Shown: in pieces, positions 12,333 through 25,860 of the stretch
How the letters are laid out: every line of letters begins with the position of its first letter
Numbering within the stretch: the first letter of the stretch is position 1
Assembly (NCBI RefSeq): GCF_000189635.1
Contig: NW_002476570.1
Coordinates: forward strand, 1-64,000
Length of the DNA: 64,000 nucleotides
Reading direction: 5' to 3'
Origin: Tetrahymena thermophila SB210
Taxonomy: Eukaryota; Ciliophora; Oligohymenophorea; Hymenostomatida; Tetrahymenidae
Notes under the pieces: model-generated
Told to the model about the DNA's origin: nothing
The model's database searches: none
What the model saw: only the letters and a program-made list of their open reading frames with translations
Program-made: the position numbers and the translations under genes

Positions 12333-13959
12333 ATGGTTAAGAAGTCTAATAAAAAAGAGCAAAAGCTTAAGAGTGAGTAGGATGATTTAGGATTATTCTT
12401 CACATTTAAAAATAAAATTTTGAACTATCTTGGCTTTGACAATATATTCAACAATGATGAATTATACTCTAATGCACTCAATGACAAAGGTAAATTTTAA
12501 CAAACATTGCTTTAAGCAACTTTAAATATTATTTTAGTATTTAAAAGGACACGATTTTTATTAAAAAAATGAAATTACAAAAGCAAGAGAATATTTCATA
12601 AAAGCTATCAAAAGAAATAAAAATAACAAATATGCTTTGACTAATTTAGCAATTATTTACAGTAATTAAAATAATTTTGAATAAGCTATTTCATTTTTGA
12701 AGAAAGCAATCTCAGTTAATAAAAATTACTTAAGAGCTTATGAAAAGTTAGGTTTAATATATTTTGACTAGAAAAATTTCTAATAAGCTATTAAATATTT
12801 TAAAATGGGTGTAAATATAAACCCAAATTATCAATACATGTAATATAATTTAGCAATTGCTTATAAGAATAATAAATAAATTCAATTAGCAATCAAACAT
12901 TTTGAAGTATCATTAGAAATAGATGAATAAAATAGATATGCTTATTATAATTTAGGATTAATATATTCTGACTAAAAACTGATAGATAATGCAATTAAGT
13001 ACTTTTAATAAGCAATAAAAATCTATCCAAATTATAGTGATGCTCATTTTGAATTAGGGTTAAATTACTAAAAGTTATAATTTTTTGATTTAGCAGTTGA
13101 ATGCTTTAAAAAAGTTATTGAAATTAATCCTAATTAAATAAGGCCTTACTTTATTCTTTTTGAAATATATTTCAACTAGAAAAACTTGGCTTAATCTTTC
13201 AAATTTTATGAAAGAGCAAAGAATATCAATCCATGTTATACTTATGATTACATAGGATGCATGTTCTATAATAAAAGATATTACAGTCAATCTATTTAAT
13301 GGTTCAAAAAAGCTTTAGAAATAGATAAGAATTCATTAAATATTATAATTACTTTGGCAGATGCATACTATTATAATAATTAAAGATAATTAGCCGATGA
13401 ATTCTTAAATTCAGTCTTAAAAAATCATTCAGAAATGGGATATGAGTTTTAGAGTAAAATTTATCTTAGATTAAAACAGTTTGATAAAGCAATCAATTGT
13501 TTAAATAAATTACTTAAGATTGAAACAAGTAAATAAAAAAGATATAAGTATTACTGCAAACTTGGAGAAATATATTAAAATAAAAAATATAATTATAATA
13601 TGGCAATAAGATGCTATTAAAATGCTCTATAGTATTGGTCTTTCTATGGAAATTATGATGATGGTTTATATTAACAATTAGCTAATGCATATTTCCATGA
13701 CTTGTAATATGAACAAGCTATAGATTCATACTAAAAGTAAATAATAATTAATGAGGATAAAAAGTTTCTTCATTACAATATGGGAGAAGTATACTTAATC
13801 CAAGCATAGAATTCTTTTTATTAAGATCCAAAAAGTAAGCTATAAAAAAAAAAATACTTATCTCAATCAATAGAATGCTTTAAAAGAGAAATAAAAAAAT
13901 ATTAAGACAACCAATATTCTCATGATAGTTTATGTAAAGCGTATGAAAAAAAAAAATGA
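12333..13959 (+). CDS. Tetratricopeptide-repeat (TPR) protein
   Basis: Two exons, 12333-12489 and 12548-13959, give exactly 523 codons. From about residue 53 the protein is almost entirely 34-residue TPR units, at least ten. Typical units: AREYFIKAIKRNKNNKYALT, NLAIIYSNQNNFEQAISFLK, AIKYFQQAIKIYPNYSDAHF, LGEIYQNKKYNYNMAIRCYQ. TPRs are protein-binding scaffolds; Tetrahymena has many such genes and I cannot give a specific partner. The short N-terminus is Lys-rich (MVKKSNKKEQKLKS) with no signal peptide. The stop follows directly after a run of 11 A (13946-13956). A protein-like frame continues for 60-70 codons in the shifted phases, so the true C-terminus may be longer or the allele may carry an A-run indel. 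It sits between SubB and SubC on the same strand. Confidence 0.85.
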
Positions 13960-16209
13960 TTAGACAAATAATCAAGAATGGCAAAAAATAACATTTAAAA
14001 TAATCATCTATTTCATAAGAGATGTTAAAGATATATAAAAGCAAAATATGAAAGTCAGGTTTTCGATAAAATTTTATTAAAAGCTTTTAAAAATGAATTT
14101 GTCTTTTACATAAATTTATTGTAAAGCTTCTAAATGAAAGGTTGCTTGATCAATCATATTCTATTTTTATGATTAAAAGTCAAGAAGTATAAAAGATTAA
14201 ATTATTAAACTTTAAAAAAATATAGCATTTAATCTGACTTACAGTATTTTATTTATCAATATCATAGGTTTTTATTTTTATTTTTTGCCATATCATTTTT
14301 AGTAATTAAGTAAATATTTTTTTATATTTATATTTTTAATTAATTTTGATACTTTTGAACAAAAATAAATGTTTATTTAAATAGAAAGTCAGATAAATTT
14401 TTTATATTAATATCAGTTTAAAATGTAAGCTAAAACTAAAAAATAACTAATCCTATTAAAATTTTTAATTCTTTAAGTATTTCCATTGATTTTTAATTGG
14501 TTTAAAATGAATTTATTTTATAAGTTATTTATTTTTTCTTTTTAGACTTAAAAATATCTTATTACATTTTATCTTTTATTGTAAAAAATTATATTATGAA
14601 TTTATTTTTAAAAATCAAACTTATGAATTTATTAATTAAATGCTGTATTTTAATTTTATATTAAAAATTTATTAAAAATGTTTAAAATGATTAATTATTA
14701 TTTTTTATATTAAACACAGATGAAAATTTGAGAATTGTTCTTTAAAAATAAATCTAGAGATTGTTGAACAAAATTAAATTTTACTGTGATTCCATGTTTA
14801 TTGTTTTAAAAAATATTGTAAATAGTAAGCTTTTTAATATTTTGAATTAGATGATATTTACATAATTAATTTATGGTAATGCTTTAAATAGAGATTTCAT
14901 TAATATTTAAAAGTCATTTAAATGATTCTTGTAATTATAAAAATATTTAATTTTTTTGATGACTATGAATAAATTAACTTAATTAAAAATTTGTAGAAAA
15001 TTAAAAAAAAATCAAGAGTAAAACAAATTATTATTTAAATGTATCCTCTAAGAAGTTTTTAAGAGCTCTTGAATAAGAAATAATAAATAGAATTTTAAAA
15101 ATAATAAGCAATTAAAGCTATTAATAATTTAAGTAAAACATTTAAAAAAGACCATATTTATTTAATAATTTATTATTTATTTAAGTAAAAACTTATTTAC
15201 AAATGTTAGTAAAATGCTGACAAAAAAATATTTGTTGAATGAGCATTTTAGAAAATTTAAACATTTTTGGAACAAAAAAAATAGATTATTTAAAAAAGTT
15301 TAAATGTATGCTCTTAATAAAAGCAAAATATTTTTTCTACAATAAATAAAATAATTAAAGATAATATTCAAAACATTTTTAAACTGAAATTTTGATTAAG
15401 TGGTATTGAAAGAATTAAAAAGATAAGACGCAATTTAAAGAAATAGTAAGAAAGCTATGGGAAAGTAATCTGACATGATTGCTTGCTTGTTTATTTATAA
15501 ATTTAAATAAATCAATAAATAAATAATTAGTTTGTTGATTGTTAAGATAGAGTCATAAAGAAATTTATAATAATTATTTATTTTTGTAAAATAGTGTTTT
15601 GTTAATTAATTATTTTGAAAAAGAGGAAGTAAAGAATCACTGATAGAATTTGGAAATCTAAAATGTATTCAAGCTATCAAGCTAAAATTGAAGACAGCTC
15701 CTGTTTTATAAACTTTTTAAACTACCCTTAATAGTGTGAAAGTAATCAAAGTAGTTCTTTTATAAATAGAATCATAAAAATTACATATTTTGATACACTT
15801 TGGTCATGCTTCATAGCTTTTATTTATTTTGAAAGCATATTAATCTTTTGCACTTTTATTTAATTCAAAGGAGATAACTTTTAAGTTTTTTTATGATTTT
15901 TAAATATGACTAATTAATTATAAAAGTGTAGATAAATTTTCAATAAAGAATATTTGATCTAAATAGTAGTAGTAGAGAATAAATACTTTCAAAATTATTT
16001 CTGTGCTTTACAAAGTTCATAAAAAAACTTTAGAAGTATGCAGAATCAGAGGATAAGCACCAAAAAAAAAATAAATAAATTGCACATTGATAAAACAGTG
16101 AGAAGATTAATAAAAAAAAGAATAATAAAAGCAGTAATTTCAATAAATAATTAAACAACATATTAAACGAACGAGAATTCACTTGATATTTCTTGCCTAT
16201 GAGTAGTAT
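13960..16209. other. Intergenic, with possible TPR tail and SubC 5' exon
   Basis: The first 210 bases stay open in frames shifted from the TPR gene. Near the other end, 15663-15780 reads MYSSYQAKIEDSSCFINFL and onward with coding-like codons and could be a first exon of SubC. A further open stretch starts at 16038 (MQNQRISTKKKINK). I could not join these to SubC with convincing splice sites. The 1.5 kb between shows nothing. Confidence 0.4.
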
Positions 16210-18354
16210 ATGTTGATAAAGTCTAAAATATTATTTTTAAATTAAATAAAAGGATATGAAGATGGCACATTACCAGTTTATAAATCTCATTCTGTTCTGA
16301 CATTGACAACTTACCCTTAGAGTTCCAGAAGAAGAAAAAGAGTTAGACTAAATGATTCTCTTAGTTATTGCTCTATAATAAATGATAGCCATCAAAATAG
16401 ATAGCATTCATCCCTCACCTAAAACCATTCATCATCATCATCATCCTTCTAACCTAGTCTAAAAAAAATATATGTCGGATCATCTAATGTAGACTTAAGT
16501 ACGTAAGAAACCATATAAAGTTAATTTAGGAGTAGCATTTATGACTATCAAAGCTATATTTAATCATTTCCAGACTATCGTCTACGTAGAATATGCAGCT
16601 ATAAATATTTAAAACATATCGACCATTAAAATAACACTTTGAATAAAAGCTAAAGCTAACAATCATAAAAGTATTAGCATTTTGATTATAAAAATCTATG
16701 CATGCTTTTTTAAGACAAATATTTCTCGGTTCAGCTCATAGACTCTCTGAATTTATAAGAGAAGTGTTTGAATTTTGTACAAAGCTATTAACTTAGTATA
16801 CCTTCCAACATTCAATTAAATTCAAACTTTAGTTCAAAACAAGAAGAAGAAGAGGAAGAAAACACTGCTAATTAAACATATTTAAACTAAAATGAAATAA
16901 ACTTTTAAATAAATAGCAGTTAATTATAATAATTTGAAAAAGAAAATAATATTATTGTAAAATAAAAAGCCAAATTATAAATAAATTAGCAGTTATAAAA
17001 GAATACAAGGTCTTTCAAAAGAAAATAGGAAGTATTAACTGAAATAGAAAACACTAAAACTAAAAGACCGAACTCTAGATATTAAATTTTAGTGAAAAAT
17101 ATCTAATACGAAACTATCAAAGAAATTACCGACATCTAAAAAATAGAGTTTTCCAAAAGAACGATCAGTAAAGTAATAACTAAATTTATCTTATTTTTGA
17201 AAGGTGACTACCGCACTCTTAAGTATTATGACCTCGAATAAAAATGCTAAAATGGTACAGCCCAAAGAATATTGAAAAATTAAGACCCTTAATAATTTAG
17301 CGATGAGGATTAGAATACATAAGCACCAAATTTTAATTAAAACTGTTCATTTGAATTACCTAAATTTAATTTATTTGAGCTGCTTGAAGAATAAGATCAT
17401 AAGGAAATGTTGTAAACAGATTCGAATTCAGTAAATAAAGGCGTTAATTCTGTCAGAAATTAACGCTACTCTCTAACATCTAATTCATCTTAAGGTTAGT
17501 GTGATAAATTTATTAAAGAGGCAGTCAGAGATTAATACCAGATCCATAAATAAAACTAACATCATTCATCATTTTAATCAACTCCAATAAATCAAAATTT
17601 AGATAAATCATAAGTATGTATTAACGCAACCGTAAAAATCAACGAAGATTTGTGCCCATCTCAAGATGAATAGCAAGCAAGCTAAAGTATTTCTAATTCC
17701 CCTAAAGCAAATTTTAATAAATTAAAATAAATTAATCTTTAGCGCAAGTAAAGTGAAAGTAGCTTTTGTCCTGAAGGTTATTTAAACCCTATTAATAATA
17801 ATAATAATGATAGTAAAATCTAAATAAAATCAAAGTAAACTCTTTTTAATCTTTCCAAATATTTAATGCACCTAATTCTAGAATACTTAAGTGAAGAGCA
17901 TTTAGATGGATTACAAATAATACCTGGCTTTCAATCACTTATTTAAAATGTGGTAAAGCGAATTAAAAAGAAAGGTTAAAGGACTGAACATTCATAAACG
18001 TATTACTACAATCATAGTCACTACAATTGTCTCTTCCTATTATTGAGTGATGGGAACATTGAATATGTATAAAATTAGAAAGAGTTGATGGAGTTGCATT
18101 AATATGTTTATGAAATTAATGATTTCATCAAAGCTTTTGACCTTACATAAATAAATTTTATAAAAGCCATAGTCGCTCGACTGATTATTAAATAATTTAA
18201 ATTAATAAGATAACTAATTGATCAACAAATATAATTGAACCCTATCAAATATTAGACATATAATAATTACATGATAACAAAACTCTAGTATTTTGAAAGA
18301 GTATATCAAGGAATTAAAAATCTGAAAAAAGGACAAATCCTTGTTAGATTTTGA
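16210..18354 (+). CDS. SubC, third member of the unnamed family
   Basis: The frame is open from 16102 and ends at TGA 18352-18354. The first in-frame ATG, 16210, would give 714 aa, but an upstream spliced start is quite likely. The N-terminal half is Ser/Arg-rich (QSSRRRKRVRLNDSLSY) followed by Tyr-rich and Gln/Asn-rich low complexity and an acidic run (KQEEEEEEN). Middle block: KVITKFILFLKGDYRTLKYY (GDYR at 17203-17214). A 190-residue Asn/Ser/Gln linker separates it from the C-terminal block: KYLMHLILEYLSEEHLDGL, HSQTYYYNHSHYNCLFLLL (Y599-C607 if the 16210 start is right) and the last residues KGQILVRF. The C-terminal block matches SubB best. It is the longest of the four. No known enzymatic motif is recognised. 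Confidence 0.75.
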
Positions 18355-20994
18355 ATGCTATTATAAAATTATAATGAATGTTAAATAATAAATTAATCAA
18401 TTTTATTGATCAACCGAACCGACAGTCAGTCAAGCCCTTGAATTTTTTTAATATAAAATTAATATCTAACAAATTTAAATAAGCAGGCTAAATTCTAACT
18501 ATTGAAAATTGTCTATCTATTTATTTATTACTTAATTACTATATTCTTATGTTATTTACAACCAGTATATTCTTATAATTATCACTCTTTCTATTGCAAG
18601 GATTTCGTTACTGTTTAGCGCTTTCTGTCAATATATTATTCAGAAAACGTACACCTATCTATATTTTAAACCTATATAAAATAATCTTGATGTAGAGGAA
18701 CAAATAACAAAAAATTATATTCAACATTTAAAAACTTTTTAAAGAGAATTTAATTTTATTTGTCACCTTCGCTATAAAATTAATATAAAAATTTTTAAAA
18801 ATCTCTACCTATTTTATATTGAAAGCAGAAATAGGCTTTTTCTTTTCTAAAAATTAAATAAGAAAATAAGAGTAAAATTTACTTTTCTTTGTATGTGTAT
18901 GGGTATTTTTTTTTCCTAGTGAATTTTATTAATTTGATTGGCTAATTAGCAAATATTTATTAATTCATATATGAAAAATCAAAAAAAAAAGAGCAAATAT
19001 AGTATTAAACTACTAATAAATAAACAAAATATTTTTTCTTCTGAGCAGGCTTGTGCAACAATAAGAAGATATTTTATTTGAGAATCTTGGGGAACATGTT
19101 GAAGGATGTTCAGAGATTAACTTATTTTAAACATCTAAAACATATCCTATTTTAGTCATAAAATTATATCTTAAAAAACAATATTAAACTATAAATTAAG
19201 CATAACAATATTTCCCGTAATATAAAAAAAAGATGTTTCATATTTATAATCACACATTTTTTTAGCAGCTTTTATTTTTAACGAGTTAACATTTTAGATA
19301 TTTTAATACGTCTTTGTGGATTTTTTTATTGTATTACGTAAAAATTATGGATGTGCATTTAAGACAGAATGAATGCATCGACATAATAGTTTAAGTATGT
19401 TTTCATGTAAGTTTATCTAAATTAAAATTACAATTATGATTTAAATGGCTATAATGATAGTGTCTTACTTTTAAACAGACTAAAAATCATATAAATATTT
19501 ATAATTACAGTAAAGTATTTATAGGAACAACTCCATTTTAAATATTTTGTGTTTTTTAATGTGTTATTCCCTTTTATTAACAAGACCTAAATTAAATTAA
19601 AAAGATAATATGCACTTTATAAAGCTAGATAGATTATTTATTAAATTTTAGCAATATCTAAATAAATCGAAACCTATAAAAAAAACCTTATTAAAATCAA
19701 TATAAACCTTTTAAAAAATAGAATCATAAAACTTTATTATCTATTTCATATTATCAAACATTTTCATAAAATAAATATATTTTTCAATGAATTTTGTTCA
19801 TGCTTTGCTAAGTAAGTATACTCTTTTAATTATGATTTATTTATCAAATTTTGTTTGTGAATAAATGATATTTTTATTAAATTACATAATAAATACCATC
19901 AAGCTAAATTTTTTCTCATATCAAGCACTTTTTTAGCACATTAACTACCAATAATCGAGCTTACTAAATGTATTTGAGTATAATATTTATGTAAATTTTA
20001 TTTTATTACTTTTATTAAGTAAGTTCATCAGAATTTAACAATAATAATGTAATAGCAATTAATTAATTCAATTATTTTTAAGGAGTTGAAAAAGTTTTTT
20101 ATCTAATAATTTTATCTTCCTTGAATTTACTAATAAAAAAAGCATAGCCAAATGAAAAAATTAACATTTTTATTTTAAATATTTAAAATTTTTTAACTGC
20201 ATCAGTGTTAAATCATTGACTCAATCAACATTTTATTTGATAGTAACTAATATTTATTATAAAAGATCTGATTAATTATTTTTAGATTTCGATATGTAAT
20301 TAATATCAGGTCTAACATAAAAATCAAGAGTTTGTTTACTTTTATACTGGAAGGTAAAAGTAAGTTGACAACATAACCAGCTGTTCTCTGTTAATTGAAC
20401 GTTATGTATATCTCTAAAGTATTATCGAATTATTGATTTTATGTTTTTTTTGAGTTAATTTAAAGCCATTCAGTCAGTTATAATTACTGAACAGAATTAC
20501 AGACTAAAAAATTAATTTAACAGTAAAAAATTTTTTCCTTTAATTTTGATTATGAAAGCTTCTATTTCTTTTATCAAAATATTTGGTATTGTATTTCATT
20601 TAAAGTCTAAAATGGTTTATTTATGTTAGATGTATTTTTTATTAGATTGTTATCATATGATACTTTTTGCTTCCTAAAATTATCAACTAATTAATGCTTA
20701 TTTAGGTAGGAACTCTAAAACAATAATTAATTCTTAATACAGTATATTTATTTTAAGGTAAATTAAGATAAAGAAAAAATCACTAATTTTTGTAAATCAG
20801 CTAGTAGATTATTAATTAATTACATGTATTTAATAGAATATTAATTACTGTTATTTTATTTGCTTCATTAAGCTTAGATCTCCGCTAGCTAAATAAGTGC
20901 TTGTCTTAAAATAAATAACTTTATCTTTTGTAATCCATAATTTTAACATAAAATGTAATTAATTTAATTTACTTATTATTTTTCTTTTTATTAG
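18355..20994. other. Intergenic, AT-rich
   Basis: This is 2.6 kb after SubC with no gene visible. A T-rich tract ending TTTTTATTAG at 20994 looks like a 3' splice site leading into the decayed frame that follows. Confidence 0.55.
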
Positions 20995-21888
20995 GTAGCA
21001 AAATAAATAAGTAAATTTAGTTAGTTAGTTAGATATCGTCATCTTTTAAGTGATTTGTTAAACCATAATTAAGATCAAACTATTAACTCATTTCATACTT
21101 AAGATCTTAGAATTCATGAAAGTTTTTATCCTTTTTCTTTTAATCAAATTTATTCTTAATAAGTATTTAAAAAAGTTGAAAAGAGATAGATTACATTGCA
21201 TTACATTAATCATCCATTTCTACTCTTATATTGTTGTATCATAAAATTTTTTACAAAAATGGCATATAAAAGTTATTCGAAGCTTAATATCTAGTATAAG
21301 TATCCTTAGATCTCATTTCTCATCGACCAAAATAGCAAAAAAACTATAATTAATATTCCTACCTCTAAAATATTTTAACAAAAAGTAGCTTGCTGTTTCA
21401 TTTGAATATATATAATCTAATTAATGATTTTAGAATAATAAAAGCTAAAGTCATTAACAACAAATTAAAATAATGAAATCGATACATATTTAAAAATAGT
21501 ATGAAATTATTATTAAAGTTTTTATTCACCAAAACATAATATGTTACTAGATGTTAATTTAACTAATCATACATATGCACTAGCATAGATAGTGCGCTCT
21601 TAATTAAAAAGCTAAAATCTAAATAAATTAAATCAATAAATAATACATTTAAAGCAGCAATCTAGTAGATATTATTTTTAAAATAAAACATTGTAATAAA
21701 ATCTACCTATTTATAATGAAAATATTTCTTTTTTCTTACTTATCTTAGCATATCATATATTTTTTTATATCATTCTATCTTAATTATTAATGAATATTTC
21801 AAATTAATAATTCAAGATTGAAACATTAAAGATTCATAAATTAATTTTATTGTAATGCTATTTAATAATAAAAGTTTTTAAAATCTGA
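20995..21888 (+). pseudogene. Decayed or unresolved coding region of unknown identity
   Basis: A single reading phase looks coding over about 890 bases but is broken by about two in-frame stops that normal-sized introns do not easily remove. Pieces include HLLSDLLNHNQDQTINSFHT, KMAYKSYSKLNIQYKYPQIS and NHTYALAQIVRSQLKSQ, followed by a hydrophobic tail. Codon use (CGT, GCA, CCT, GTC) differs from the surrounding noncoding DNA. I do not recognise it and cannot say whether it is related to SubA-SubD. It could be a relic of a further subtelomeric gene, or chance openness in a code with one stop codon. Confidence 0.35.
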
Positions 21889-24800
21889 TTAGGCTTTTTA
21901 TTTCAATCAATATCCTACAATCATAAAGCAATTAATTATCTACCTCTTTAATTATTATTTTTTATCTATTTATTTTTGAATTCAATTATTCATTTACTTT
22001 TAAGATACATATTCTGAAAGAAACAGTCCTATCATCAAAAAGATAATCAAATTTTTAACTTATTTTAAAGTATTCGATAATCAATTTTATATCGAATAAT
22101 CAAATAGCAATAGATAGATACCATAAAAACAAACACCATATTCTTAATTTCTTTGATACAATAGCTTTATTTTAATAAATATATCGTTTTAAATTAGAAG
22201 TATAGTAATCAGTTTAAGTTGCTAAAACAATATTATGATTAATTGTTTTAAAATTTTTAATAAGCATAAACATTATTTTTAAAATAATATTCAATGGCAT
22301 CTTATTGTAAAATATTTTTATTAAATACTATTTTATTAAAAGTATATTAATCAGTTTACATATTTAAACTCAAAGTTATTTTATCAAGAACTTAATAAAT
22401 ACAAAAAATATTTAAGATTAACCATGTAACTATTTTTTAGAGTTGTTGTAATTTAATAATATTTGAAGAAAAATATTAAATTACTAAAATGTTAGTAAGC
22501 TCAATTGAAGTTCTTATTTAAATCATGATTATTTAGCCATAAAATAAATGGTATTTAGTATAATGAATAATTAATTTGTGAATAAACTACAAAAATATTT
22601 TAAAAATTAATTATATAATGATAATAATTATTAGAAAATGCTATTTTTAATAAATACTTTTTTAATTAAAAAGATGCTTATCAATCAATCAGTTTAATAA
22701 GTTAAATATTTTTTAATTTATTTAATTAGGATTAAATATTTATAAATGCAAATATCATTTGAGACTTAATAATTAACTAATTTTTAGTGATAATTTGTAA
22801 TTCAATGCATAATTTTACTACACAACTCAATATGCGTAGTGAAAAAAATAAATCACAAAAATGTTATCAATTAACTGTAGTTCAAAACTTTTAATTGAAT
22901 TTATTCAGAAAATGGTATTGTGCATAAATAATCAATAATCTGGGCTTAAGCTTTAAAAATATTTTAAAAATTAATTACATTATTTATTTAGTGATTATGT
23001 TTTATTAAGAGAATTGATATATTTATTTTATTTAGTAAGAATTAATCTTTCACTATGTTAACATAACTCGCAAATTTAATACCATTTTATAATATCTTAA
23101 ATCGAGCTTATTTATTTAAAAAATATGCTAACATTTTAAAGATTTAACACTCTTTGGTATTTCAAAAGTATTTTAAAGTAAGATGGATAGTTAGTTATAC
23201 TTCGATTCTTATTTTTAAATGTATTTAAATCATGTAATTTTATCTTACAACATTATAATCAAGATTAAAAATGAAAATATTTATTTTAATCGGCTAATTT
23301 ACCTAATTATAGCTTGTATATCTTTCTCTAAAGTATTTTACAATATGACAGCTCCGTTTTCTTGGTCATAAGCTTTTATTTTTGTATGCCTTTCATCAAT
23401 CAACTACATTGTTTTATTAAGAATATATTAAATTTGTTTTATGCAAACCTACTTAAATATTTAAGTAATAAATATATCAAAATAGAAATTTGTTTAGTTG
23501 TTCAGATAAAATTTATCATGTATTCGCTATTAATTTATCAATATATAGTTTGTTTGAATTCCTTTCATTTAAAAGAAAATTATTAAATTTTTTTAATAAT
23601 AATTAATTTTCCTTTCTCAATTATTAGCAAACAAACAATTTAAAATTTTCTATTTAATTTTTATAATTTTTAATATTATTTTGCAAATTATATATAAGCA
23701 AAATTTTATTGTATTTTTTATGTAAAATAACATTTACTTTTTTAAATTATCCTTAAAATTATTTTTTTTACATTTATAAATAATTTATTTTAAAAGCTTA
23801 GCATATCATTTAAGTAAAAAAAATATATTGTTGTTCAATTAAAAAATAATAAATTTATTTATCTTGAAAAAAAATTTTTAAATGAACCCTGGATATAATG
23901 TTTGATCTAATAGATGAATATTTTATTGAGTAAATTTAGTTGATTTCAATAATGAGCAGTATACATACTTTAAAAATTATAAATATATTTTTTTATCATA
24001 CCATTTATCATTTATATAAAAAAAGTAAATTTTACTTATTTAATTAAATAAATAATAAAAATAAATTTAATTAAATATTTAATTTTTATATTAATAAGAT
24101 AATTCTAATTAATAGATTATAAACATATAAATTTTTAAGAATATTGATTATTTATTTAAATGAGCTTTATTAAAGTGAAAATAATTATATTTTCTTAAAA
24201 TATCTCTTAATTTCAAAATAAAATAATTTAACTTTGTTTGAAAAATATATTAAAATATTAAAAATTGATTTTATTTATAATTTAACGTACATTTTGAAGG
24301 GATAAAATAACACTAAAAAGTATTAGAAGAAGAGTTATTTAACATATACTTTATTATTAATAATTTTACTAAATGATAAAGCTATTACTTAAAAGTATTA
24401 GTTAGTATTTAAAGTAAAATATTGGTTTAAATATTTTCAATTATAGTATACAATATTGAATTAAGTTTTTAATTATAAAAAGATACTAAATCTAAAATCT
24501 TATTTATAAAAATCATATTATTATTTAATATTAAAATTCTAAAAAAATTTAATTTTTAAGTTAAATAAGAGATGAAGAAATCTAAAATCAAATAGTTCTT
24601 AATTTTTATTACAAAAATATAATAAATAATTTTTATGATGCAAATAAAGAATAAATATTTATTAAAAATCAAATTTAAAGCAAATAATATTTTAATCTTT
24701 AAAAATTTATTAAGTTAATATTAATGCAATCAAAATCTTGATATAAATTTCTCTAAAAAACTATTCATAAATATTAATTTAGAAGAAATTAGCTTTTATA

Positions 24801-25860
24801 ACTATTTATTAAAAGTGTTTCTAAAAATAATTAACTTTAAACATATGAATGTAAAAATTTTTATAATTATTTCCTATAAATTTCTAGAATACATTAATTT
24901 TTAAAGAAATTAAAATAAAAATACTTTGAAAAAAAACTAAAATATTCTTAATTAGTTTTGTTTACAAAGTACAAAATAAAAAATATTTATGTTTTTAAAA
25001 ATTATTATTATTTTCTAAAAAAAATTTGTTTAAACTTAAATAGTGCCGAACATAATATACATAAATACCTTGGTTTATGACTTAAAATATTCTTATTGAA
25101 TTAAATATAGATTTTTTAGGCAAAATTATAAATGCAAAAATAGCAATATTATTTAAAGAATAAAACTAATTTTTTTTAATTTAAAGTATTCAAAATTCTT
25201 TTATTTAAATTTTATAATTAGGATTTTAATTTACTTAAAAAAACTAATTATTCAAATTTATAAATATTTAAATCAAAATATATTCGTGATTTTACATAAC
25301 ATTTTTAATAAATATTTAAATCAAAATATATTCGTGATTTTACATAACATTTTTTATATTTAAAATTAAAATTGAATAATTTTAAAAATATTTAAATTTT
25401 ATCTTAAAAACAAAAAGTTTATTGAATATAAATATAAATTTAATATATTATAAAAATTATAGAGATGTTTATCATGAAAAATCGATTTAGTTAAAAATTT
25501 TTATTGAACATGTTTAACGAAATAATGATGTCATAATACTTTTAACAATTACATTTTTTAAATAAACAAATGATTATCTTTAAAAAAAACTTAATATAAC
25601 AAGAGAACAGTTGAATTATTAAATAATTAATATGTTTTTCAATTATCAAAGATAATATTTTGTACAACAAATTTTAAATAGTACTTTTTTAAATCCATAA
25701 AGTTAAATAGCATTTATTTGCAATCAAAAAAATGCAATTTGAGAGTTCTATTAGTTTTTTATTATATCTATTAACTTATTATTATTTAAAAGTTTATTAA
25801 ATTTGCTTTTTAAAATAAAAAGTAAGAGTAAATTAATAACGAACTGCAGATATAAATAAG
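21889..25860. other. Gene desert between decayed frame and SubD
   Basis: Nearly 4 kb of very AT-rich DNA with long A and T tracts. A 74-codon open frame at 23362-23586 is present but hydrophobic and without coding character. The only structure I see is the 48-bp tandem duplication at 25261-25355. Confidence 0.6.
25261..25355. repeat. Perfect 48-bp tandem duplication
   Basis: The unit TAAATATTTAAATCAAAATA... occurs at 25261-25308 and again at 25309-25355 with no difference that I can see apart from the junction. It carries the relatively GC-rich core TATTCGTGATTTTACATAAC. The perfect identity suggests a recent duplication. It lies 500 bases upstream of SubD. Confidence 0.85.

Noticed and set aside
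23362-23586. 74-codon frame in the gene desert
   Set aside because: Hydrophobic, AT-driven composition with no flanking coding signal or splice sites; expected by chance.
18355-25860. Further intact SubA-like copy in the gap
   Set aside because: No stretch encodes the N-H-x-H-Y/F core or the terminal Arg-Phe pattern on either strand, so no fifth member is claimed.
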